64,000 bases of DNA from Levilinea sp. (GTDB lineage: Bacteria; Chloroflexota; Anaerolineae; Anaerolineales; Anaerolineaceae). Below are positions 9,107-19,575 of the stretch, piece by piece (position 1 is the first letter of the stretch; each line of letters begins with the position of its first letter). The notes below the pieces were generated by a model. The model did no database searches, was not told where the DNA came from, and worked only from the letters and a program-made list of their open reading frames with translations. The stretch is from the NCBI GenBank assembly GCA_029975215.1, contig JARKPO010000082.1, forward strand, positions 38,640-102,639. Reading direction: 5' to 3'. Both the position numbers and the translations under genes were made by a program.

Positions 9107-10089
9107 GCCTTGCCCTCCACCAGAAAACAGCGCGCCGTATGCCCCTCTTCCACCGTGTACAGACCCGGTGCTTCTTTTTGACAGCGGTCCAGGGCCGCCG
9201 GGCAGCGCGGCGAAAAGCGGCAGCCGGTGGGTAAAGCGTCCAGGCGCGGCGGGTAGCCCGGAATGGAAATCAGCCGCGCATTGGGCTGGCTCAGGTCGGG
9301 GAAGGCTTTCAGCAGGTTCTGCGTGTAGGGGTGAACGGCGTGGTTATACACCCGGTCCACGTCCGAATATTCGGCCGTCATGCCCCCGTACATCACCAAA
9401 ACTGTGTCGCAAATCTCCGCCACCACGCCCAGGTCATGCGTCACCAAAATCACCGCCAACCCCAGCCTCTCGCGCAGTTCCAACAGCAGTTCCAAAATCT
9501 GGGCCTGAATCATCACATCCAACGCCGTGGTGGGTTCATCCGCAATCAAAATCTGCGGGCGGCAGGCCAAGGCCATGGCAATCATCACCCGCTGGCGCAT
9601 CCCGCCCGAAAATTGGAAGGGGTACTGATCTTTGCGGTTGGCGGTAATGCCCACCATTTCCAGCAGCTCTTCCACCCGTCGGGTAGCCTGCGCCGCGCTG
9701 ACGCTGGCGTCGTGACGGCGGATGGCCTCGCGGATCTGCTGTTCCACCGGCAGCACCGGGTTGAGTGCGTTCATGGCCCCCTGGAAAATCATAGCGATAT
9801 CGCGCCAGCGCACCTGGCTCATCTCTGTCTCGCTCAGATCCAGCAAATCCTGCCCGCCAAAGCGCACTTCCCCGCGGGTGATGCGCCCCGCCACCGGCAG
9901 CAGCCGCAGCAGACTGAGCATCAGAGTGGTCTTGCCGCAGCCGCTCTCCCCCACCAGGCCCAACACTTCACCTTCGCGCAGATCAAAATGCACATCCTCC
10001 ACCGCAGGCAGCAGCCTGCCTTCGCTTTCATATCCCACGCTCAAATGGCGCACGCTGAGCAGCGTTTTTTGGCCGGTCACAGGTTTCAT
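9103..10089 (-). CDS. oligopeptide/dipeptide ABC transporter ATP-binding protein (OppD/DppD-like)
   Basis: Starts [23 protein letters not shown]; Walker [28 protein letters not shown] track extension to 10815 is antiframe read-through over oppC. Confidence 0.94.
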   Translation of the reverse strand: MKPVTGQKTLLSVRHLSVGYESEGRLLPAVEDVHFDLREGEVLGLVGESGCGKTTLMLSLLRLLPVAGRITRGEVRFGGQDLLDLSETEMSQVRWRDIAMIFQGAMNALNPVLPVEQQIREAIRRHDASVSAAQATRRVEELLEMVGITANRKDQYPFQFSGGMRQRVMIAMALACRPQILIADEPTTALDVMIQAQILELLLELRERLGLAVILVTHDLGVVAEICDTVLVMYGGMTAEYSDVDRVYNHAVHPYTQNLLKAFPDLSQPNARLISIPGYPPRLDALPTGCRFSPRCPAALDRCQKEAPGLYTVEEGHTARCFLVEGKA

Positions 10090-11012
10090 GGGCGCTCCTC
10101 CTTTGTCCCCCGGGCCACCATCTTCGGCCCCACAGACAAATGGTGCCATTCCAGGCGCGGGTTCAGCACCTGCTCCAGCCCCTGTCCCAAAAGGGTGCAG
10201 CCCAACACCACCCACACAATTCCCAACCCGGGCATAATCAGCGCCCACCAGGCCCCCGCGCTGACCCCGCCGCGGGTGAAGGCAAAGTTCAGCATTTGCC
10301 CCCAGCTCAGGGTGGTGGGGTCGGCCAGCCCCAAAAAACTCAGCGTACTTTCTTCCAAGATGGCCAGCGAAATCACCAGCACCGTATTGGCCACCAACAG
10401 CGGCAGCACCAGGGGAAAGATGTGCCGCCGCAAAATGTGAAAATGTCCGCAGCCGATGGCCTTGGCGCGCAGCACAAATTTGCGCTCCTTCACCGACAGC
10501 GTCTGACTGCGCACCAGCCGGGCCGTCCCCGTCCAACCCAGCAGGCCGATCACTAAAATGATGTTCATCAAGCTGGGCTTGGTCAGCGCCACCAGCACCA
10601 CCGCCAGCGGCAGGTCTGGAATCACCAGCATGATGTCGGTGATGCGCATCAGGATGTTTTCCACCCGTCCGCCAAAATACCCCGCCGTGATGCCGATGGT
10701 CCCCCCAATGAACACCGAAATGAAGGAGGCAAAAAAGCCCACAATCAGCGAAACGCGCGCCCCATAGATGAAATTGGAAAGCACATCCCGCCCGGCATCG
10801 TCCGTCCCCAGCCAATGCGCCGCGCTGGGACGCGCGTAAATGTCGTCAATGCTCACCTTAAGTTCTGCCTTGGGGTCGTAGGGCGCAATCAACGGCGCAA
10901 ACACAGCCACAATCATCGCCGCCGCCAACATGCTGAGCCCCACCAGGGCCATCCAATTGCGCCGCGCACTGCGCCAGATCGTACCAACGGAAGTGGTGGC
11001 GGCTGCGCTCAT
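10086..11012 (-). CDS. ABC transporter permease (OppC/DppC-like)
   Basis: APYDPKAELKV...HWLGTDDAGRDVLSNFIYGARVSLIVG; EAA loop VRSQTLSVKERKFVLRAKAIG. Confidence 0.95.
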   Translation of the reverse strand: MSAAATTSVGTIWRSARRNWMALVGLSMLAAAMIVAVFAPLIAPYDPKAELKVSIDDIYARPSAAHWLGTDDAGRDVLSNFIYGARVSLIVGFFASFISVFIGGTIGITAGYFGGRVENILMRITDIMLVIPDLPLAVVLVALTKPSLMNIILVIGLLGWTGTARLVRSQTLSVKERKFVLRAKAIGCGHFHILRRHIFPLVLPLLVANTVLVISLAILEESTLSFLGLADPTTLSWGQMLNFAFTRGGVSAGAWWALIMPGLGIVWVVLGCTLLGQGLEQVLNPRLEWHHLSVGPKMVARGTKEERP

Positions 11013-12046
11013 GATTGACCTGCCTGAATGCGGGGATCGAGGTACGAATACAGCAAATCCGCGATGAGATTGGCCGTGATCACGCTCACCGCGATCAGCA
11101 GGAAGGCCCCTTGAAGCATGGGGTAATCGCGCCGCCCCACCGCGTCAAAAATGGCCAGCCCCAACCCCGGCCAGGAAAACACCGTCTCAATTTGAATGGC
11201 CCCCGCCACCGTGAAGCCCAAATTCAGCGCCACAATCGTCACCATCGGCAGCAGCGCATTGCGCAGGGCGTGATCTTTGAGGATTTGGAAGGTGCTCAGC
11301 CCCTTGGCCTTGGCGGTCAGAATGTAATCCTCCGACAGCACATCCAGCACCGTGCTGCGCATCACCAACATATATTCCCCCAGCACCACAATGGTGAAAG
11401 TCAGTGTGGGTAAGATCAAGTGCCGCCCCAAATCCGCCGCCTTCGCCCCCCAATGGGTGTAGGCCATGCCTGGGGTCAGCTTGCCCACCACCGGCAGACC
11501 CAGCCAGGTGCTGCCCGCAAACAGCAGCACAATCCCCAGCCAAAAGGTCGGCAAACTCCACGCCACCAGGCTGGCGGTCAGCGCCGCAAAGTCCACCGCC
11601 GTGTGCGACTTCCAGGCCGCCACCAGCCCCAAAATGATGCCAAACACGATGGAAAACAGCTGCGCTGCCCCCACCAGCAGCACCGTGTTCAGCAATGCCT
11701 CCCCCAACATTGAAGACACCGGCCGATTGGTGTGGTAGCTGGTTCCCAGCTCTCCTCGCAGCAAATTACCCACATAGATAAAAAACTGAGTCTCCAGCGG
11801 GTTTACCCCGCATTTCCCCAGCTTCAGCGGGTTCAGCGTCTCAAAGCAGTTGATCACCGGCTTATCCAGCCCAAAGCGCTCGCGAATGGCCTGCTGGGCC
11901 TGCGCCGTCAACCGCGGATCGCGGATTCCAGCCCGCGCCGGGTCGCCGGGCAGGACGCGGAATAAAAAGAAGTTGAGCGTGATCACAAACAGGATCGAAA
12001 GCAGCGCCCATTGCAGTCTGCGAAGCAAATACGTCAATCGTTTCAA
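11009..12046 (-). CDS. ABC transporter permease (OppB/DppB-like)
   Basis: YLLRRLQWALLSILFVITLNFFLFRVLPGDPAR; EYMLVMRSTVLDVLSEDYILTAKAKGL. Confidence 0.95.
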   Translation of the reverse strand: MKRLTYLLRRLQWALLSILFVITLNFFLFRVLPGDPARAGIRDPRLTAQAQQAIRERFGLDKPVINCFETLNPLKLGKCGVNPLETQFFIYVGNLLRGELGTSYHTNRPVSSMLGEALLNTVLLVGAAQLFSIVFGIILGLVAAWKSHTAVDFAALTASLVAWSLPTFWLGIVLLFAGSTWLGLPVVGKLTPGMAYTHWGAKAADLGRHLILPTLTFTIVVLGEYMLVMRSTVLDVLSEDYILTAKAKGLSTFQILKDHALRNALLPMVTIVALNLGFTVAGAIQIETVFSWPGLGLAIFDAVGRRDYPMLQGAFLLIAVSVITANLIADLLYSYLDPRIQAGQS

Positions 12047-12153
12047 TGGGGGACCCTCCCAATAGCGCGTTCACTTCAAATCATCAGGCACAGGGGGCTG
12101 CACACCTGCCCCCTGTGCCTGTTGCGGCTGCTGCGGCTCACCGGTCTGCCGCT

Positions 12154-13878
12154 TTAGCGTACCGGTTCCACCACCATCAAAGAGGTCGCATCGTCCAGAG
12201 CCAGTTTCGGCTGATCCACAATCCAGCCTTTAAACCGGTCTGTGCGGTAAGCCTGCACCGCCTTGGAATAAAACGGCACAATATACACCACATCGTGATG
12301 CAAAATCTCCTGCATCTTCCAAACGATCTCCTGGCGCTTGGCGGGGTCCAATTCCTTGGACTGCTGAACGAAGAGCTCGTCAAACTCGGGATTGGAATAG
12401 CCCGTCTCGCTCATGCCCGTGGGGATTTGATCCGTCAGCATGACGCTCAGCAGGAAGCTGGGGTCAGGATCCGACCCCCAGCCCCAGATGAGGATGTCGT
12501 AATCGAAAGCCGGGCAGCAGATGGAGGTCAGCGCGTCTGGATCCAGAGCCTGCATCTCCAATTTCACGCCGATCTGCCCCCAGGTCTTGCCCAAAAGCTC
12601 CGCCAGGCGCGGGGCCACCGTGCTGTCGCTGGGCCAATTCAAACGGAAGGTCAAATCGCGCGAACCATCCGGCATCTCGCGCACCCCGTCGCCGTTGCTG
12701 TCTTTGTATCCGGCGTCTTCCAGAATCTGGTTGGCCTTGGCCAGGTCAAAGGGGTAATCGGTGATCTTCCCGTTGTACCAGTTCCCCAGGCTGTCAGGGA
12801 TGAGGGTCAGCCCCGGTGTGCCCAGACCCAGCAGGATGATGTCAATCAGCTCCTGCTTATTGGTGGCGTGGGCCAGCGCCAGGCGCACGTTGCGGTCGGC
12901 CAACGCCGGATGTCCGCTGCACACCCCGCCCGCATCCCTGGGGCAGTTGTCGCCGCTGGCCTGGTTAAGGATGATATCGGTCACATCCGGGGCCAGCGGC
13001 GCGCCCGTCACCACAGCCACGTTCTCCGCATTGCGCAGCGTGGCTACCGCCGTGTTGGGCATCTCGGTGATCATGTCCACCTGACCGGTCTTAATCGCCT
13101 GCACCAGGGCATCGAGGTTGGAGAAGGTTTGGAACACTACCTCATCCACCTTGGGGCCAGTGCGGTAGAAATCGCGGTTGGCCTCCAGGTGTACAAATTC
13201 GCCCTGGGCATACTGTTTCAATTTAAATGGCCCGGAACCGATCAGTTCCAAATTTTCAAATTCGGTCGCGGCCGTGCCTTCAGTATGATCCTTCCAGATA
13301 TGCTCCGGCAGAATATACAGGAACACAATCTGGCTGAACAGGTTGGGGATCGCTTCGTTGAGGGTCAACACCACAGTGGTGTCGTCCGGCGCTTCCACCG
13401 ATTCAAAGGCCGTGGTGTAGCCGGTCATGTAGGGGAAATCCTCGTGGTCTTTGTAGAAATTGAACGAAAAGACCACATCTTTGGCCGTGAGCGGCGTTCC
13501 GTCGTGGAATTTGGCGTTGGGAACCAGCTTAAACGTCCACACCAGGCCGTCCTCGCTGTGCGTCCAGCTTTCCGCCAGATCTGGGGTATATTCGCCGTTC
13601 AGCTGCAAGTCCAGCAGGGCGCTGTAAACCAGTTCATAGATGACAAATGACTCGCTTAGCAAGGCCGCTGCTGGGTTTAGCGTGTCGGGGCTGCCGGCCC
13701 AGCCCACGCGCACCACCGAGGGTCCCTCCTGCGCAGCCGGGACAGCGGCAGTGCCTGCCCCGCTTTCACTGGGGCCGGCCGCCGGGGTGGGCTGCCCGCC
13801 GCAGGCGCTCAGTATCAGCGCCAACATCACAACCACCGCCCAAAAACTGCTGTGCTTTCTCATCCTTCTCCTCCTCAC
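12154..13878 (-). CDS. ABC transporter substrate-binding lipoprotein, family 5
   Basis: Lipobox LILSACGG; DTLNPAAALLSES...YTPDLAESWTHSEDGLVWTFKLVPNAKFHDGTPLTAKDVVFSF. Confidence 0.95.
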   Translation of the reverse strand: MRRRRMRKHSSFWAVVVMLALILSACGGQPTPAAGPSESGAGTAAVPAAQEGPSVVRVGWAGSPDTLNPAAALLSESFVIYELVYSALLDLQLNGEYTPDLAESWTHSEDGLVWTFKLVPNAKFHDGTPLTAKDVVFSFNFYKDHEDFPYMTGYTTAFESVEAPDDTTVVLTLNEAIPNLFSQIVFLYILPEHIWKDHTEGTAATEFENLELIGSGPFKLKQYAQGEFVHLEANRDFYRTGPKVDEVVFQTFSNLDALVQAIKTGQVDMITEMPNTAVATLRNAENVAVVTGAPLAPDVTDIILNQASGDNCPRDAGGVCSGHPALADRNVRLALAHATNKQELIDIILLGLGTPGLTLIPDSLGNWYNGKITDYPFDLAKANQILEDAGYKDSNGDGVREMPDGSRDLTFRLNWPSDSTVAPRLAELLGKTWGQIGVKLEMQALDPDALTSICCPAFDYDILIWGWGSDPDPSFLLSVMLTDQIPTGMSETGYSNPEFDELFVQQSKELDPAKRQEIVWKMQEILHHDVVYIVPFYSKAVQAYRTDRFKGWIVDQPKLALDDATSLMVVEPVR

Positions 13879-14153
13879 CTAGGCAGCTTACCCCCCGCGC
13901 CGCGCCATTTTGAAAACTGGGCGATCTCAACGTTTGCAGCCGCCAGCCTTTGACGATGAGGATGAGAAATTGGAGGTCGCATTCGTCTCAATGAATCGCC
14001 CGTGCAAGTTGGTTTCAATCGCCGTTCAGCCGATATAAAATAGCACCGCCATTGAGGACGGCGGCGGCCCTTTCAACCCCTTAATGTTTATAAAAAATAT
14101 AGCAGAATTGGACAATTAATACAAGCAAAAGCCCCCTATGGTTCGCTTGTCCT

Positions 14154-14630
14154 TCAGTCCGCAGACGTCTCCGCAAAATCCGGCGGGCTGGCGCTTTCTG
14201 GTGTGTCATCCGGCTGCGCCCATTTGCTTTTCCCCACCTCTGCCCAGTCCACCCAGGTCCCCGGAGGCCCCGCATAGGCCGTGGGCACCGGGCGGCCCCG
14301 GAAGCTGCCTCCGCCTTCCAGACGCGTCATGGCATCTTCATTCAGCATGGAGCGCTGCAGCTCATCGGTATCTACGTCCGGAACCCACTCCAGCTTTTCC
14401 AGATCGGCATTCTGCTGTTCGAGGTTGGCCTCGCGCATCAGTTCCTGAGGCAATTCGCGCAGATCCGCCCACCATGCGCGCAGCTCACGCCACGTGGCCG
14501 ATTTGGTAAAGCGCGTATACTCCCGCGCCGCCCAGCGCATCCCCTCACGGGTCCGTTCGGGGCCAAAAACCACCATCACCACAATGGCAATCAGCAGCAG
14601 TTCGGTGAAACCGACATTTAAGAATTCCAT
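14154..14630 (-). CDS. tatB: TatB-like twin-arginine translocase subunit
   Basis: MEFLNVGFTELLLIAIVVMVVFGPERTREGMRWAA. Confidence 0.8.
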   Translation of the reverse strand: MEFLNVGFTELLLIAIVVMVVFGPERTREGMRWAAREYTRFTKSATWRELRAWWADLRELPQELMREANLEQQNADLEKLEWVPDVDTDELQRSMLNEDAMTRLEGGGSFRGRPVPTAYAGPPGTWVDWAEVGKSKWAQPDDTPESASPPDFAETSAD

Positions 14631-14677
14631 ATATCTCTTCTCAGCCGCCCAGAGCAAGCCCCCGAACCCCGCTCAGG

Positions 14678-14860
14678 TTATGACTGCGGCTTAGTCTCGT
14701 CATCGCTTTTTGTCTCGTCATCTTCGCGCAGCCCCTTGCGGAAAGCGCGAATCCCCGAGCCTAGTTCGCTGGCAATTTTTGAGATGCGTCCCACCCCAAA
14801 CACCAGCAGGATAATCACCAGCACCAACAACAGTTCCGGCCAATCTAAACGGAAAGGCAT
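14678..14860 (-). CDS. tatA: TatA-like twin-arginine translocase subunit
   Basis: 60 aa: PELLLVLVIILLVFGVGRISKIASELGSGIRAFRKGL. Confidence 0.9.
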   Translation of the reverse strand: MPFRLDWPELLLVLVIILLVFGVGRISKIASELGSGIRAFRKGLREDDETKSDDETKPQS

Positions 14861-14863
14861 AGG

Positions 14864-15691
14864 TCACTCCTTTTTGTTAATTATACCGCTGTTGTCCACA
14901 TTATCGCTTCTCTGACGGCCAAAGAATCTGCGCCGCGCCGGTTGGGGCGGTTTGGGCTCTTTGGGCGCGCGCGGCTGCACCAGGGCCGCCAGACCAATGC
15001 TGATCAAATACAATACGGTCAGCGGCAGCATTAAAATCGCCATGTTCACCGGGTCTCCGGTGGGCGTCACCACCGCCGCCAGCACCGCAATCACCACTAT
15101 AGCCACGCGCCACCCGCGCAGCAGCGTTCCGGCCCGCACGATGCGGAAGCGCGCCAGGAACATCACCGCCAGAGGCGTCTCAAAGGCGATGCCCACCCAA
15201 AACATCAGGTTGGTGATGAAGGAAAAATAGCTAGCCGGGCGCGGGCGGGTTTCAATGCCCATGAACTGCAGCAGCACTTTCAGGGCCGCGGGCAGCATGA
15301 CCAGGTAGGCAAACGCCACCCCGCCCACAAACAGCGCCAGCGCCAAAGGGATGATCACCCACACCCAGCGCCTTTCCTTGGCGGTCATCCCCGGCGAGAA
15401 AAAGCCTAAGATTTCTCCCACTCCCCAGGGCAAAGCCAGGGTAAACGCGCTCAGCAGGACGATGCGCATGAAAACGCTCAGATTTTCGGTGACATCAATT
15501 GAAGACAGGGTCTCCAGTCCGCCCACCGGCCTGGCCAAAAAGTGCGCCGCCGGTTCTGCAATAAACAGGCTGGCCACCGCCCCCATCAGCATCCAGGCCA
15601 AAAACCGCAGCAGCCGTGTGCGGAAATCAGTGAAATGCTCGGGAATTGCCATTTGGTTCGGGTCCTGTGCGGGCTTCCTGGCGGTCTTCAT
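14864..15691 (-). CDS. tatC: Sec-independent protein translocase TatC
   Basis: EHFTDFRTRLLRFLAWMLMGAVAS...VGEILGFFSPGMTAKERRWVWVIIPLALALFVGGVAFAYLVMLPAALKVLL. Confidence 0.92.
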   Translation of the reverse strand: MKTARKPAQDPNQMAIPEHFTDFRTRLLRFLAWMLMGAVASLFIAEPAAHFLARPVGGLETLSSIDVTENLSVFMRIVLLSAFTLALPWGVGEILGFFSPGMTAKERRWVWVIIPLALALFVGGVAFAYLVMLPAALKVLLQFMGIETRPRPASYFSFITNLMFWVGIAFETPLAVMFLARFRIVRAGTLLRGWRVAIVVIAVLAAVVTPTGDPVNMAILMLPLTVLYLISIGLAALVQPRAPKEPKPPQPARRRFFGRQRSDNVDNSGIINKKE

Positions 15692-15740
15692 ATACTGCGA
15701 TTATACCCTATGCCTTTTCAGCATGCATCCACCGCTGAAA

Positions 15741-15773
15741 GAAAATTCCCGGCAGCCCTCGCGGGCCGCCGGG
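15741..15773 (-). terminator. intrinsic-terminator-like hairpin downstream of the lipoprotein gene
   Basis: CCCGGC-A-GCCC-TCGC-GGGC-C-GCCGGG; on minus strand followed by AATTTTCTTTC. Confidence 0.55.
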
Positions 15774-15852
15774 TTTCTGCAAATACCGTACCGATAAACC
15801 ACCATTAAATCGCTAACGCAGGCTCTGCGCTAACTTCTGTTCCAAGCGGCGC

Positions 15853-16368
15853 TCAGCGCTTGCCGCCTTCCCAGGTGATGAAAGGCATGTTGATCACCAC
15901 CCCCGGCTCGCTCACCTGAACCTCACCCGCGGCCTGAGCGGCCTCCACCTCTTGAACCGATTTCAGCACGCGCGCCTTAGCCCCCTCTTCCCAGCGCACC
16001 ACTACCAGCTTGCGCAGGGGGGTATAGTCTGGGCTGCCGGGTGGAGCATTGAACACATCCGCCTGAAAGCCAAACGGCCCGCTGCCCGAAACCCCGTTTT
16101 CAAAAACGTACACTCTGGCGAGGTATTCGGTTGGAATCTGCGCCAACGAGGGCACCAGCAGAACTGGCGACTGCATCATCGCCGTCAATTTCTCCGCCAC
16201 GCCCGCGTCGGATGCCTCCAAATGGGCAAAGTAAATCTCCGCCCCGTCAGCATAGCCCATCCCCGCGGGGATGTTGGCGTACGATCCGCCCCTCGCACTG
16301 CCGCTGCACCCTGCCAGCAGCCCCAACATCGCCGCCCCCAGCAGCATTCCAACCAAACTGCGTTTCAT
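15853..16368 (-). CDS. small lipoprotein at end of copper operon
   Basis: MKRSLVGMLLGAAMLGLLAGCSGS lipobox. Confidence 0.6.
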   Translation of the reverse strand: MKRSLVGMLLGAAMLGLLAGCSGSARGGSYANIPAGMGYADGAEIYFAHLEASDAGVAEKLTAMMQSPVLLVPSLAQIPTEYLARVYVFENGVSGSGPFGFQADVFNAPPGSPDYTPLRKLVVVRWEEGAKARVLKSVQEVEAAQAAGEVQVSEPGVVINMPFITWEGGKR

Positions 16369-16407
16369 GTCGACCATACGCCTCACCTTTTACCTTTAAT
16401 CCTCAGT

Positions 16408-18834
16408 CTAAAGTCTCATCTTGCGCAGCCGCAGGCTATTGCTGACCACAAACACACTGCTGAAGGCCATTGCCGCTGCGGCCAATGCCGGAACCAGCAG
16501 CCCAAACGCCGCTGCAGGGATCAGCAGCACATTGTAAAAGAACGCCCAGAACAAGTTCTCGCGGATCACCCGCAGGGTCTTGCGCGAAAGCTGCACCGCC
16601 CGCGGCACGCCGCGCAAGTCGCCGCTCATCAACACCACCGGCGCCGTGGCCATAGCCACATCCGTGCCCGTACCAATCGCCAGACCCACATCCGCCTGCG
16701 CCAGGGCCGGGGCGTCGTTGATGCCGTCCCCCACCATGGCCACCACCTGCCCGGCCGCCTGCAGCTTGGCAATCTCGGCAGCCTTGTCGCCGGGAAGCAC
16801 CTCGGCCAGCACGCGGTCCACGCCCACCTGCCGCCCAATGGCCTCGGCCGTCTGGCGGTTGTCACCGGTGATCATGGCCACCTGCAGACCCATGCGGTGC
16901 AGTTGCGCAATCGCTTCGCTGGAGCCTTCCTTAGTCACGTCCGCGATGCCGATCACCCCGGCGGCGGTCTCGTCCACCATCACCACCACCGCGGTCTTAG
17001 CCTCGTTTTGCAGCTGCCGCGCGCGCTCCGCCATCTCACCCAGGGCCAGACCGCTGTTTTCGGCCATACGCAAACTGCCCACCCGCACCAGGCGGCCTTC
17101 TACCTCGGCGCGCACGCCCTGCCCCACCTCCGCCTGAAAACCGCTCGGGTCGGCCAGCTTCAGCTCGCGTTGGCCCGCCTCGGCCACAATTGCCTCGCCC
17201 AACGGGTGCTCACTGCCCTTTTCCACCGAGGCCGCCAGCCGCAGCAGTTCGTCCTCCCCCCCCGCAAAGGTCGGCGAAAGGATCACGTCCGTCACGGCTG
17301 GCTGACCGCGGGTGATGGTTCCGGTTTTATCCAGCACCACCATCGAAATGCGCCCGGCCCGCTCCAGCGCCTCGCTGGATTTCAGCAGAATGCCCATCTC
17401 CGCGCCTCGCCCCGTGCCCACCATCACCGCTGTGGGGGTTGCCAGACCCATCGCGCACGGGCAGGCGATCACCAGCACGGCCACCATGTTGATCAGCGCG
17501 CGGGTGAAGGGACTGACGTCCGCGTTCACCGCCAGCGGCGGCCCCCACAGCAGCCAGCCCGCAAAAGTCAGCAGCGCCAGCATAATCACCACCGGCACAA
17601 ACACCGCCGAGATTTGATCCACCAGCTTCTGCACTGGGGCCTTGCTGCCTTGGGCTTCCTCCACCAGGCGCACAATCTGCGCCAGGGCGGTCTCTTTGCC
17701 AATGCGCGTGGCCTCAAAGCGGATCAGCCCCACCTTGTTCAGCGTGGCCCCTGTCACGGCGTCTCCCGGCCCTTTCTCCACCGGCAGCGATTCGCCGGTC
17801 AGCATGGATTCATCCACCTGGGTGCGGCCGTCCACCACCACGCCGTCCACGGGCACTTTCTCACCCGGGCGTACCAACACCAGGTCGCCCACGCGCACGT
17901 CTTCCACGGCCACGTCCAGCTCTTCGCCGCCGCGCACCACCCGCGCCGTCTTGGCCTGCAGGCCCATCAATTTCTTAATCGCCTCGCTGGTGCGGCCTTT
18001 GGCACGCGCTTCCAGCAGCTTGCCGATCTTGATCAGGGTCAAGATCACCGCAGCGGTCTCGTAATACACATGACCGCCGATCCACCCAAAAGTCACCGGC
18101 AGCGAGTAGAAAAAGGCCGCCGAGGATCCCAGCGCCACGAGCACATCCATGTTGGCAGCCCCATTGCGCAGCGCCTTAAACGCGCCTTCATAATACTGCC
18201 GCCCCACATAGAACTGCACCGGCGCCGCCATCGCCAGCATCACCCAGCGGATCCAACGGCTGTGGCTGATACTCATGGGGAGCAGTCCCAAATCGCCGCT
18301 CATGGCCAGCACAAACAGCGGCACGGTGAAGATCAGACCCACCGTCAGCAGGTGGCGCTGCTGATCAATTTCTGCCTGGCGGGCTTTGGCCTCGGCATCC
18401 TCGCCCGTCCCCCCACTTTCAACGGCCTCAAACCCGGCCGCTGTCACCGCCCGGCGCAGTTCGCTCTGCGACACCAGAGTGGGGATGTAGCGCACCCGCG
18501 CCTTCTCGCTGGCATAATTCACCTGGGCTTCCAAAACGCCCTCCACACTTGCCAGGGCTTTTTCCAGGCGGCGCGCATCGCTGTCGTCGCTCATACGCCG
18601 GATGATAAAATCCGCTTCGCCCGCGGCCACGCCGTAACCGGCGCGCTCCACCCGGCCCAACAAATCACTCAACCCCGCCAGTTCGGGGTCAAACACCACC
18701 GTGGCGCGTTCAGACGATAGATTCACCATCGCCGATTCGACTCCCTGAACCTTCTTCAAGCTGCGTTCCACCGTCGCCACACAATTGGCGCAGGTCATGC
18801 CTGTGATCGGGAGTGTGATTTGCTTCTCTGCCAT
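16408..18834 (-). CDS. copA: Cu(+)-translocating P1B-type ATPase
   Basis: HMA GMTCANC; CPC motif [35 protein letters not shown]. Confidence 0.95.
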   Translation of the reverse strand: MAEKQITLPITGMTCANCVATVERSLKKVQGVESAMVNLSSERATVVFDPELAGLSDLLGRVERAGYGVAAGEADFIIRRMSDDSDARRLEKALASVEGVLEAQVNYASEKARVRYIPTLVSQSELRRAVTAAGFEAVESGGTGEDAEAKARQAEIDQQRHLLTVGLIFTVPLFVLAMSGDLGLLPMSISHSRWIRWVMLAMAAPVQFYVGRQYYEGAFKALRNGAANMDVLVALGSSAAFFYSLPVTFGWIGGHVYYETAAVILTLIKIGKLLEARAKGRTSEAIKKLMGLQAKTARVVRGGEELDVAVEDVRVGDLVLVRPGEKVPVDGVVVDGRTQVDESMLTGESLPVEKGPGDAVTGATLNKVGLIRFEATRIGKETALAQIVRLVEEAQGSKAPVQKLVDQISAVFVPVVIMLALLTFAGWLLWGPPLAVNADVSPFTRALINMVAVLVIACPCAMGLATPTAVMVGTGRGAEMGILLKSSEALERAGRISMVVLDKTGTITRGQPAVTDVILSPTFAGGEDELLRLAASVEKGSEHPLGEAIVAEAGQRELKLADPSGFQAEVGQGVRAEVEGRLVRVGSLRMAENSGLALGEMAERARQLQNEAKTAVVVMVDETAAGVIGIADVTKEGSSEAIAQLHRMGLQVAMITGDNRQTAEAIGRQVGVDRVLAEVLPGDKAAEIAKLQAAGQVVAMVGDGINDAPALAQADVGLAIGTGTDVAMATAPVVLMSGDLRGVPRAVQLSRKTLRVIRENLFWAFFYNVLLIPAAAFGLLVPALAAAAMAFSSVFVVSNSLRLRKMRL

Positions 18835-18918
18835 GTTTTTTCCGTTCGCTTTCTTGCGAGGAGAGCCGCCCCCTGCGGCCTCTTCCCTCGCCTACCAGTA
18901 AAGGACGTCTTTGGGGGG

Positions 18919-19125
18919 TTATTCCGCCGCAGGGTAATTGATCTCCGCCAGCAGCGCACGAATTTGCGCTTCCGTCGCCGGTGCATCAAAGGTGATCACC
19001 GCAGTTTTGCTGTCGGCGTTTGCCACCACCTGGGTTACCCCAGGCAGTTCGCTCACCTCACTCTGAATGGTGTGGACGCAGTGCTTGCAGGAAATGTTCG
19101 GGATGGAATAGGTCACAGTTGTCAT
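18919..19125 (-). CDS. copZ: copper chaperone (HMA domain)
   Basis: VTYSIPNISCKHCVHTIQSEVSELPGVTQV. Confidence 0.9.
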   Translation of the reverse strand: MTTVTYSIPNISCKHCVHTIQSEVSELPGVTQVVANADSKTAVITFDAPATEAQIRALLAEINYPAAE

Positions 19126-19159
19126 GATCGGTTCTCCTTATGGGAAAATTGGGGTCCGC

Positions 19160-19432
19160 CTACACGCGTGTGGCGGCTTCAAAAACTTCTGCAATCTCTT
19201 TCAATACCCGCTGGCGCTCCGCAGGGTCATCCCCCTGCACCGCGGTCACCAGGCAGGAATTCAAATGTCCGTCCAATATTTGGGTGCTGACCTTGTTCAA
19301 GGCCGCCTGCACCGCCTGAATTTGACGGATGACATCAATGCAGTACGCATCCTCTTCCACCATGCGCTGGATGCCCCGCAAATGCCCTTCTGCGGTTTTC
19401 AGCCGCAAGATCACACCTTCTGTATCGTGCAT
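19160..19432 (-). CDS. csoR: CsoR family copper-sensing transcriptional repressor
   Basis: ILRLKTAEGHLRGIQRMVEEDAYCIDVIRQIQAVQAALNKVSTQILDGHLNSCL; C...H..C ligand pattern. Confidence 0.93.
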   Translation of the reverse strand: MHDTEGVILRLKTAEGHLRGIQRMVEEDAYCIDVIRQIQAVQAALNKVSTQILDGHLNSCLVTAVQGDDPAERQRVLKEIAEVFEAATRV

Positions 19433-19461
19433 TTTGACCTCGCTTTTCCCCGGTTTTGGGG

Positions 19462-19482
19462 TACCCCCCCCCCAGGGGGGTA
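19462..19482 (-). promoter_or_regulatory. CsoR-type operator
   Basis: Inverted repeat TACCCCCC-CCCCA-GGGGGGTA immediately upstream of csoR. Confidence 0.8.
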
Positions 19483-19496
19483 GGGTTATGTGAGTA

Positions 19497-19525
19497 AGTA
19501 TAGTGGTTTTATCCGCTTTTGTCAA
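19497..19525 (-). promoter_or_regulatory. sigma-70 promoter of csoR-copZ-copA
   Basis: Minus strand TTGACA-17 nt-TATACT, operator lies just downstream of the predicted start site. Confidence 0.8.
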
Positions 19526-19575
19526 CCCTCTCCTTTGCCTTGCCAAATTATCCCCCCTGCGGTATCCTTAATGGT

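Noticed and set aside
10090-10815. Extension of the OppD ORF to 10815
   Set aside because: This part overlaps oppC in another frame; OppD homology begins at [13 protein letters not shown] (10089)
12046-13650. 534-aa plus-strand ORF
   Set aside because: Exactly antisense to the substrate-binding lipoprotein gene; His/Arg/Gln-rich composition typical of antisense of GC-rich coding DNA
14030-14075. Possible terminator ACCGCCATTGAGGACGGCGGCGG after tatB
   Set aside because: Short imperfect stem with long loop and no U-run on either strand; too weak to call
15952-18720. 922-aa plus-strand ORF
   Set aside because: Antisense to copA and the lipoprotein gene; composition (H, Q, R rich) shows no recognisable domain
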